Origin: Basidiobolus heterosporus B8920
Taxonomy: Eukaryota; Basidiobolomycota; Basidiobolomycetes; Basidiobolales; Basidiobolaceae
Reading direction: 5' to 3'
DNA: 19,121 nt
Assembly (NCBI GenBank): GCA_000697455.1
Contig: JNET01031997.1
Location: 1 to 19,121, forward strand
In this document: positions 11,327-19,121 of the stretch, piece by piece
How the letters are laid out: the number at the start of each line of letters is the position of its first letter
Position numbering within the stretch: position 1 is the first letter of the stretch
Position numbers and translations under genes: made by a program
The notes under the pieces: generated by a model
Database searches by the model: none
What the model was told of the DNA's origin: nothing
What the model saw: only the letters and a program-made list of their open reading frames with translations

Positions 11327-13456
11327 ATGTCGAAACCATCTCCTCAACTACCATTTGATTTACCACCCCGCCCAAGTTCTTCTAGTAGTAGCCGTTGCGC
11401 TCCAATTGTTAGTATTAGTCCCATCATAGCCTCCGCCGAAACGATCAAGATGCACTCACAAACCACTCTTACCACTTCTTCTGATTTGAGCTCCATACAC
11501 TCTTCACCACCACCCTTGCCCTCACGTACAATAGCTAGTTCTGAACAGAATCTAGATGAAACTGGCTCTACGGCATTTGGTAAAATTCAAACCATCGCAC
11601 GAGAACACCGCTCCAAATTGGTGGAAATTAATTTAGCACAGAAAACCTCCGCTATGGCCAATGTAGCCAGATCCAAAGGTTTCGAGTTTAAAGATAGAGC
11701 ATACGAAAAAGGTACGGAATGGACAAAGTTCGGTAGAGAAGCGTTTGAAAAATGGAAAACTCGGAACTCTCAAGGTATATATAAACTCTACATCTTGGAT
11801 GGCTCGAGGTGTATCGATTTCGAGTCTCTTTACTTCCTTGAGAGTCAAAGAAATCGCCTATCTGGTTTGTATTCCAAAAATAATGGTGCATTTACAGTTA
11901 CCTTTTTAGAGGATCTTCGTAGTGGGATCGCCGGAAGACGTCTAAGTGAAGGGCCAATATTTGGGCAGCCTCTGGAAATCGCAGTTCAACGCTCAGAGAT
12001 AGACGAAGATTGCCCAGTGCCAGCAGTCGTTATAAGGTGTATTGAGTACTTGGACTGTAATGGTAGGTGTCTGATAAGGCCAAATATGGGAAGTGCTCTG
12101 ATTTTGTCATTATTGCTGTAGGTTTGAATGAGGTTGGCCTGTATAGAGTTCCAGGGAGCACGAGCGCGGTCACACGACTCAAGGCCATCTTTGATGAAGG
12201 TATTTCCTATACCTTTGCGCAAGTTAGAATCACAAGACTAATATGACATTCATAATGGCCACACTTAGGCAATGATATGGACTTGCTAGACAGCAATGAA
12301 GATCCCAATGCTGCTGCTACTTTGTTGAAAATGTACCTTCGCGAGCGTAAGTAAATCCCCGTTGTATGACTTCCCATAAATACAATGAAAATAACTTTGT
12401 TCATTAGTCCCAGATCCTATCATCCCCAAAGAATTACTACCAGAATTTAATGCATGTTTACCCAGAAATGCTGGACTTTCTCCAGAACAACGACTGAAGC
12501 AGATGGAAAATGTACCAGAGAAGTTGGCTATGGTCGCGGAGCGTTTACCTGAGCCCAACTATTATTTACTTCATTGGCTGATGTCACATTTAGCTCGTCT
12601 GGATTTTTATAGTACAGAGAATAAGATGACGGTCTCCAATTTGGGGTTAATCTTCTGCCCTACGTTATTGATCAGTTCCGTGTTATTTACCGCGTTTGTG
12701 AATCATGTCGGAGTAGTCTTTCCTCTTCCTCGTAAACCTCCCCCATCGACTGCCTACGATGCTCCTAGTAGTTCAGCATCTGTGTCAAGAAATTCTAAAC
12801 GGAATTCGGGACGGTTCGCCCTCAACAGATCCACCCAAAGTAAGTTAAATGGAATAAACTGCCTTGTTCAGGTCTTTAACTTAGTGTTCTATCATCAACA
12901 AGCATCCCCAAATAGAACGGCGTTTTTTCAAAGTGGAGCAAGCCCCAACTCTTCAAAAAGATCACAAGCGCCACAAGTTGACTCCAACTCATCAACAGCC
13001 GTCAGAAATGACTTAATGCCTACGGAAAGTCTCGTCGGCCTCAACTCTACTGAATCTCGTACAAAAGATCAACCAAGAGATTCATTGGATAATGGGAAAG
13101 GTGCTGGTGGCGTATCTACAGAAGAGAATACAACAACTGTAAGTCGAACCTCCACGTCAGGCTCCAGCGGGAAAGGGGACTCTGGGTTGATAGGTATCGA
13201 CATTGACGGTAATGGATTACATATGGGCGTGCTGAATCTGAATATTAGGCGATCTCCTGCTGCTCGCGGTGGGAACCTACCAAATACTCACTCACCCGTA
13301 GTGAATTCTAATATACCTAATGTGAATGAAACCCTCACTAGCTCAACCCTTCAAAGCCCATCCCTGCCACCAAGGCCTGCACGTCTAACCCGAAAGTTGA
13401 CCCCTAGAACGACTACAAAATATGTGAAAGATATATTGGAATTAGTCGAACACTAA
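11327..13456 (+). CDS. RhoGAP-domain protein (about 580-646 aa)
   Basis: Predicted GTPase-activating protein for Rho-family GTPases. Preferred exons: 11327-11774, 11910-12062, 12122-12199, 12269-12346, 12408-12839, 12903-13456 (580 aa). The introns at 12063-12121, 12200-12268 and 12347-12407 are needed to keep the domain in frame. The first (135 nt) and last (63 nt) are inferred; both are stopless multiples of three, so retention gives up to 646 aa. The RhoGAP domain starts at FGQPLEIAV and includes VGLYRVPGS with the arginine finger (codon 12145-12147), LPDPIIPKELLPEF, and NKMTVSNLGLIFCPTL with the expected Asn. Before it is a charged helical region (about 110-147, REHRSKLVEINLAQKTSAM). Proline-rich SH3-type sites flank it: LPPRPSS, PPPLPSR and SLPPRPARL near the C-terminus. 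Exact subfamily not recognised. Convergent with eIF4G. Confidence 0.88.
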
Positions 13457-13989
13457 CTCATTAGTTCCTAAGAATTTTGAAATCGGTTTTGCTTCTCACT
13501 TATCCTGTAATCGACCACTTTTCCGTTGTTTCATTGCTACGTCAATGGCTATCTCTAACTATTCACCCACCACAACACTCCGTCTATTCACTAAACACTC
13601 AGCTACTTCATTATCAAACATACGAAGAACAGGATTTTTGATTTTCATATTTATATGGAAATTACGAAGATAGTGGTAGATATTTTGGAAGGCTATGGAA
13701 GAAAAGAAATATAATGAGAGGGAGAAGGCAAGGGATGGGATGAGAAGGAATGAGAGAGGGATGGGAGGAAATGTATATAGGAAAAAGGAAATATAATAAA
13801 CAAAATAACAACATCTGGTGAAAAGTGGATGAGGAAAGCGAGGGAGTATCGTGAGAAAGAAACGAGTCATCAGGATTTATTAGCAATCGATATTCGATAA
13901 GTAGGAAGATGTCGAGATATGGCGTATTGTTAGATTTCACGGGGAATTTGGACATTTTCTGCGTTTGTGTATTATTTTGTACGGGGAAT
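13457..13989. other. Convergent 3' region between RhoGAP and eIF4G, with purine tract
   Basis: A 533-bp gap that should hold both 3' UTRs. From about 13678 to 13795 the plus strand is strongly purine-biased, with units like GGGATGGGATGAGAAGGAATGAGAGAG, written here as positions 13733-13759 at the core. In eIF4G mRNA this would be a pyrimidine tract. AATAAA occurs on the plus strand at 13795-13800. No gene recognised; the ORFs across it are compositional. Confidence 0.6.
13876..13881 (-). terminator. Poly(A) signal of eIF4G
   Basis: AATAAA on the minus strand, about 110 nt past the eIF4G stop. If used, the purine tract at 13678-13795 lies downstream of the mRNA end rather than in the UTR. Confidence 0.45.
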
Positions 13990-16900
13990 TTAATTGGTCT
14001 TCTGTAAAAACTCCAACTCATATTTCTTCAAGAACTCCTCTATTTTCTCTTCAGATTGATGCTCCTTTGGTAACACTTTACTCCATTCCAAACCAGACTT
14101 TTGGAATTTCTCGTTCAATGCCTCAGCACCGATGTCGGAAGAAAGGGACTTGAGGTATTCTCCAAGGACCTTGTTTGAGGGTGGGTTAGCCCCAGGGGAA
14201 GATAAAAGAATCTCAAGTGTCTTGGGAAGATCCTCAAGCTCGATGGGGGTTCCTGCCATCATGATGGCCATATGGCTGTATGCTTGGGGAACATCAATGG
14301 CAATGTCCTCCAAATACTCCATCACTTCGAGAATACCAGCAACGAACGAGTCTCTGCTAATCACTTCATCTGCGGAGAGCTTCTTAAATAGCTTGACAAC
14401 GGCATCGATTTCCTTCTTCTTCTTGTCAATAGCTTCGTTGATGAATTCAGAAACAACCAAAGAGTGGAACTCTGAAGAACCAAGCTCCTTGATACAAGTA
14501 ATGACTTCAGGAACATCTTGAACAGATAGATACTCCTCAACCATGGCCTTGACCTTGGATTCAGCTTCGTCTTTGGTAAGTTTGACCTCCTCGGTCTTGG
14601 TTTCTTCAGGAACAGGAATGCTTCTGGGGCGAAGGTTCAATGGCTTACGTTCAAATGGCTTATCATCCTTCTTGGGGCTATCCGAGGACATGAGAGCACT
14701 GAACATGTTGCCAGAGGGTGGCTTGGGCTTGGGCTCATCCTTACCCTTGGCTTCAGATGACTTCCAACCCTTGCTACCACCACCCAGAGCACCGAAAACA
14801 CCTCCACCAGGACCAAGACTGACGTTGGCACCACTCTTGCTACGAGTCAAGTTTCCGAAAGCAGCCAGGTCCCCGGTCTTACGCGAGGATGGGGCATTTC
14901 CGACAGTGTTCCAGCCATCTGGGCCTTGACCAGGAGGACCACGTCTATCACGACGTTCGGAATTGGTGCGAGAAAGCTGTTGATTAATTGGAGGTAATCT
15001 TCCACCAGAGCTGGCAGTTTTCTTGAGCATCTCAGCATTTTCTTCTTTCTGCTTTTGGGCATCCTGATGAATCTGTGAGATGGTCTTAGGACCAGCAACC
15101 TCACGACGAGGAATCCATTTGTTGGAACGCAAGTCAATAACATCTAACAACATGAAACGAATTCTGCTGTTCAACTTCTTGTTGACTGACATCTCCTTCA
15201 TACGTTGGAAATAAGCGTCCATGTAATTCTTGGCTTCCTTGCGGTCGAGTTGTTTACCAACAGTAGTCATCAATTTACACAAACTCTCAGTCTCCTCTTC
15301 CTCGGGAGTTTGGACGTTACTCAATAAACGCTTGATGCACTCGTGCATGATACGTTCGGTCAACATTTGTAATTTGAAGAGCTCACCGATGAATGCCATC
15401 AAACCGAGACCTCTACGCTTAGCCTTGGCTGCGATATAATATTCATCAGTCAAAAGGGCGTTGGGATTGTCTAGAGAAGAGCCGTCAGGCAAGTTGACCT
15501 TCCAACCCTTTTCAAACTCTTCTTGGCATCTGCTAAGAAGATATTTACGGAACAGAGCACCACCAGCAACAGGCTTGTTGTCCTTGCCTCTGATACCTTC
15601 ATCCATAACCTCAGGACTAATCTTGTCCATCATCTTTCTGCAAAGAGAGGCATAAACCATAATGAAGTTAGGTTCATCAGTGGCTTTTTCAAAGATTAAC
15701 TGAATAATGGTTTGAAGGGTAGCGCCGTTCTTTTCTTCAGTAGCATTATTACTGAATTCAAGGATCTTATCGGAAATAGACTCGAACTTCTCAAGAGTTA
15801 ACTTATTCAAGAGACCATTAACCTTACGGCAAAGGATTTCCTTATCATTTTTCTCTTCTTCGCCTGATTTGGCAGGCTTAGGCATCCAACGCTCCTTGGA
15901 GAATGCAAGAGGAACAACTTCATCAAGAGGAATGGTAGGACCTCCTTGTTGTTGACGCTCACCCTTGCCCTTGTGGCGTCCAGAACGAGAACCGCGACCT
16001 TCGCGACTACCCATACCTGGCATATTGTTGCTACCACTAGCAGATCTGCCACCCATAGATCCACGATTGAAACCACCACGACCTCCAGCACCTTGAGAAG
16101 CAGCAAATCTCTCTTCACTAGTCTTAGGAGTATGCTTGAAGGATCCCATGTCTCCTGGGAAGGGGTTGGAACCCTTTGGACCTCCTCCTCCACGTCCTCC
16201 GCGTCTACCACCACTGCTGGCTGAACGCTTATCGTCACGGGCATTTTCTTCAATACCGAGGGACTCGAGAGTAGGCATGTTGTTGGGTCTATCTTTGCAG
16301 ACATCCTTGAATTGAAGCAAGAAGGATGCATCGTACTTAAGGGTACCAGAATCAGCTAAGCTCTTAGGGGCAGTGATGTTTGGTGGATAAGTAACTTGAT
16401 TGAGTTGCTCTGGGTTGAGAGTACTAGCGTAAATGGAACTATTGGAGTCATTAGGCTTATCTTCCTCCTTCTCAGCAGGCTGAGGTTTGTCATCAGTTTG
16501 AGCAGGGACATCTGGAGTGGCCTCCTTAGGAGTTTCTGCCTGATTATCGGATTGTACTTCAGGCTTGGGCTCTTCCTTTACCTCAGCCTCAGGAACTGCA
16601 GCTTCAACTTCAGGGACTACGGCTTCATCCTTAGACCCTTCGGGTTTGGGCTCTTCAGTAGTTTCCTTGGTGACATCAGGTACTTGGGCCTTGTCTTCCT
16701 TAGGCGTCTCGGGGGCGCTTTCCTCCTCGACTTGAGGGATCTTGTCACTTACAGTTTGCTTGACTTCAGGAACTTCCGGAGTAGGTTCTTCCTTATCCTG
16801 AGAGGATTCGGTAGTAGGAACCTCGGACTCCTCCTTTTTCTCGCTTTCTTGTTCAGCAACGATAGGTTTTTCTTCCTTCTCCTCAACAACAGCAGCAACA

Positions 16901-18383
16901 GTTTCTTGTTCGACGGCACTCTCGGTAGCTTCAACCTTGTCGGTTACTTCAGCAGTTTCCTCGGCCTTAGGCTCGGGTGCAGCCTCAACAACCTCCTTCG
17001 GTGCCTCAACCTCAGGTTTAACTTCAGGCTCAGGTGTTTTGACCACTTCCGCTTGGTTCTTGTTAGCGGGGTTAACAATAGGAATTGCCTTTGATTCGCT
17101 GGCTTTGGGAACGGTAAAGGTTTCCTTTTGCTCTTGAACAGTCTCCTCCACCTTCTCGCTCTTCTCTTCAGGTTTGGTAGCCTTTGGAGTAGATGGAGAA
17201 GAAACTGGGGATTCCTTGTTACTAATAGTAGGTGAACTCTTAAGATCAACAACACCGCCAGTCTTGGGGTTGACAATTCTGATCGCCCTGTTGGATTGGG
17301 GAGGAACGAAAGTGGGGGCACCAGTGTTCATGCGAGGTTGGACACCAGGTGGCATAACGGGAACAGGGTATGGAACAGAGTACACAGGACGATAGAATCC
17401 TTGTTGACCACTTGGATCAAATGGAGGTTGATATCCTGGATATTGATATGGGTACTACAACAAGATTAGTTAGCATATTAAACTTGTTCAATTATATTAT
17501 GCAGTAAATAAATTACCTGAGCCATGGAAGGAGACATAGGAGGTTGGATTGGACTATGCATAGGCTTATCTCTGGGTCTCTGTTGAGGAGAAAAAGCAGC
17601 TGGAATAACTGGGCTGGTGGCCATAGCAGGAGAACCAGGGACCGCATTTACTGGCATAGGGGATTTGGGATAGTGATGAGGACGAATATGAGGCTGACTA
17701 GAGGGATGAGGTTGGTGACCTTGACGGGGAGAATATTGATGTGGTTGCATGGGATGAGGCGCATGAAGAGCGCTGGGAGATTGTGCTGGACGAGGGCGGG
17801 GAGAGGGCTGTGTCAATTTTGGTGCCTCAACAGTGGCTACAGGAGCAGGCTTATTTTGAGAGACTGGCTCAGTGTGGGGCTTACGTACTGGAGCACTTCC
17901 AGAGTTTTTGGAGTTAGATGAACCAAAAACAGGCTTAGTGGGCTTATTTCCCACAGCAGGTTGCTCCTGCTGTTGTGGTACACTCTCCTTTTCTGGCATC
18001 TTGGCTGAATCAGTCGCTTCCTTGACTGATTCTGTTGAGCCGTTATCAGATGCAGCTTGATTGATAGATCCAAACTGAATTGCAGGAGCACTTCCAGTAG
18101 ATGGCTGACGAGCAGGGAATTGAACTGCAGAACCTTTAGAAGCAGAGATGACTGGCTTCTTTACCCAAGCATTAGGAACAGGTGCAGATTGAGAACCGCT
18201 GCCATTAGATTGAACTGGTTGCTGCTGTTTGGGTTGGGAAGGAGGTTTTTCAGATTTGATCTGGGGGGATTTAGCAGATTGTGGTTGAGATGATGCAGTA
18301 GAAACAGGGTTCTTAGCTTTTTGTGCTAATTGAGCGTAAGTAAACTGTGGTGTGGGTTTGTTGGAACTAGGTTTGGGATTCAT
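13990..18383 (-). CDS. eIF4G: Translation initiation factor eIF4G (2 exons, 1443 aa)
   Basis: Scaffold of cap-dependent initiation, binding eIF4E, eIF4A, RNA and poly(A)-binding protein. Exon 1 18383-17517, intron 17516-17455 (62 nt, GT-AG with GCTAAC branch site), exon 2 17454-13990; phase 0. Residues 1-300 are Gln/Pro/Ser-rich and disordered, ending in a YPYQYPGYQPP segment across the junction. About 370-630 is a Glu/Pro/Val-rich acidic stretch. The eIF4E-binding motif YxxxxLL is YDASFLL at about 663-669. An RGG/Gly-Arg region (about 700-790) follows. MIF4G is about 830-1070 (KVNGLLNKLTLEKFESISDK). The linker GPDGWNTVG and NMFSAL precede the MA3 domain, about 1248-1375 (DEAESKVKAMVEEYLS). 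Only a short tail follows MA3, so there is no W2 domain, as in fungal eIF4G. The upstream boundary ATG follows a pyrimidine-rich leader. Confidence 0.96.
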
Positions 18384-18953
18384 AACTTGAACGTGTGAAG
18401 TAAATTACAAAAAAAGAAAAAGAAAAAAGAAAAGGGAATTTAGAACTAAACGGTATATCAAAAAACCGTTAGAGGAAATATCGTAAGGATAGAAACCAAA
18501 CGAAGTAAGAAAGTCGACAGTTACTTAACAATCGAAGTTTTATAGATGGATGGCTTCGCAGATAACTGGATAAATGATCCTTGCGAATGCCAATAGTTTT
18601 CTTTAGAGATGGAAAACTAAAAGAGTGACAACACGTAGTGATGCTCTTAAGGGGGCAGTAGATCACCTAGACTGAGGGCACTTCTCGGAGTGATCGCTTT
18701 CGTTTTTTTTTATTTTCATATTGTAAGAAATTTTCCACTACTTAATGACCTTTTTTTTTCTGGTCCAGCTTTCCATATATCCCCACTCAATGGTAATGAA
18801 TTGCCATGAAAATTGCCTTGAAAATCGCCTTGAAAATTGCATAGATTCCTTGATCTTGATATCTGGCTACTTTTTTTTCTTGCCATAAATGGTCAACTGG
18901 TTATAAACTAAGCTGAAGGCCAATTGTGATGGAGGTGGTAGACAGATCCAGCC
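18384..18953 (-). promoter_or_regulatory. eIF4G promoter and pyrimidine-rich leader
   Basis: Immediately before the eIF4G ATG the minus strand is a pyrimidine tract (18410-18435 complement), probably in the 5' leader. Further out are three poly(T) runs of 8-9 on the plus strand (18703-18711, 18751-18759, 18871-18878), typical of nucleosome-depleted fungal promoters. An inverted repeat AACGGT / ACCGTT lies at 18449-18454 and 18465-18470. No RNA gene recognised. Confidence 0.5.
18800..18841. repeat. 12-bp tandem repeat, 3.5 copies
   Basis: Units start at 18800, 18812, 18824 and 18836: ATTGCCATGAAA, ATTGCCTTGAAA, ATCGCCTTGAAA and ATTGC. Period is exactly 12 with one or two differences per unit. 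It lies in the presumed eIF4G upstream region. Confidence 0.85.
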
Positions 18954-19100
18954 ATGGGAAATAGTGAACTGGCGGAGGAAGGGTTGAAGGGGCAATGTTG
19001 GGCAGTGTTCAAATTAGCTGCGGCCTGTTTCGTTTGGTTCTACCTCACTTTCTTGTCTGAAGCCAAGCTCTTCGGAATTAAGATGGGTGTAATAATATAA
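18954..19100 (+). CDS. Possible 48-aa single-pass membrane microprotein or first exon
   Basis: An ATG at 18954 opens 48 codons to TAA 19098-19100. The product has a charged N-terminus (NSELAEEGLK), a hydrophobic span (WAVFKLAAACFVWFYLTFL, about residues 16-34) and a short tail with Lys residues (EAKLFGIK), a layout like small tail-anchored subunits. I do not recognise it. It could be a chance ORF, or the first exon of a gene leaving the window: a GT donor-like site is at 19087-19088. It is divergent to eIF4G, so a gene starting here is plausible. Confidence 0.3.
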   Translation: MGNSELAEEGLKGQCWAVFKLAAACFVWFYLTFLSEAKLFGIKMGVII

Positions 19101-19121
19101 TATGTAATACGTCATCGTTTA

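Noticed and set aside
13559-14021. Minus-strand ORFs past the eIF4G stop
   Set aside because: They come from the polypurine tract (Ser/Leu/Phe/Pro-rich translation) and overlap the convergent 3' region; no family motif or start context.
16396-17094. 232-codon plus-strand ORF opposite eIF4G
   Set aside because: It mirrors the Glu/Pro/Val-rich coding strand, giving an artificial Leu/Phe/Arg/Ser protein; eIF4G on the other strand is clearly real.

Overview
This window reads as nuclear DNA of a fungus, probably an early-diverging (non-Dikarya) lineage. I base that on intact eukaryotic genes with many short GT-AG introns (about 52-90 nt), CTAAC/CTGAC-like branch sites, AATAAA-type 3' signals, fungal-type eIF4G, TFIIB and phosphatidylinositol synthase, and a PHAF1 homologue, a family I know from animals and plants and not from budding or fission yeast. 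The lineage is inference. I see no transposon, virus-derived element, CRISPR array, rRNA or tRNA.

Layout, left to right: (1) the 3' half of a peroxisomal malate synthase gene (+, 1-858), ending in an SRL peroxisome signal; (2) convergent to it, a five-exon gene on the minus strand (2329-1068) for a NEPRO/Rmp1-like protein, a candidate RNase MRP subunit; (3) divergent from that, a seven-exon phosphatidylinositol synthase gene (+, 2750-3793); (4) intronless TFIIB (+, 4245-5231); (5) convergent with TFIIB, a ten-exon inner nuclear membrane Heh/LEM-MSC protein gene of the Src1/Man1/Lem2 family (-, 8003-5440); (6) divergent from it, a thirteen-exon PHAF1 (UPF0183) gene (+, 8532-10546); (7) after a 780-bp gap with short repeats, a RhoGAP gene (+, 11327-13456); (8) convergent with it, eIF4G (-, 18383-13990, one intron); (9) a T-tract-rich eIF4G upstream region and a possible 48-codon membrane microprotein ORF (+, 18954-19100) at the right edge.

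Exon-intron models for NEPRO-like, PIS, Heh, PHAF1, RhoGAP and eIF4G were built by hand from GT/AG sites, reading-frame phase and remembered family motifs. Except at a few RhoGAP sites and one Heh junction, the phases close exactly and give proteins of the expected family length (333, 225, 681, 408 and 1443 aa). The genes do not form one pathway. They are housekeeping functions: glyoxylate cycle, rRNA processing, lipid synthesis, Pol II initiation, nuclear envelope, autophagy-linked membrane function, Rho signalling and translation initiation. They are arranged in alternating convergent and divergent pairs.

The points most worth a second look are the two easily missed multi-exon genes (NEPRO-like and fungal PHAF1), the run of symmetric phase-0 exons in the Heh linker, several in-frame (3n, stopless) introns, and short repeat clusters in the gene-free stretches. 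I found no convincing new biological system.
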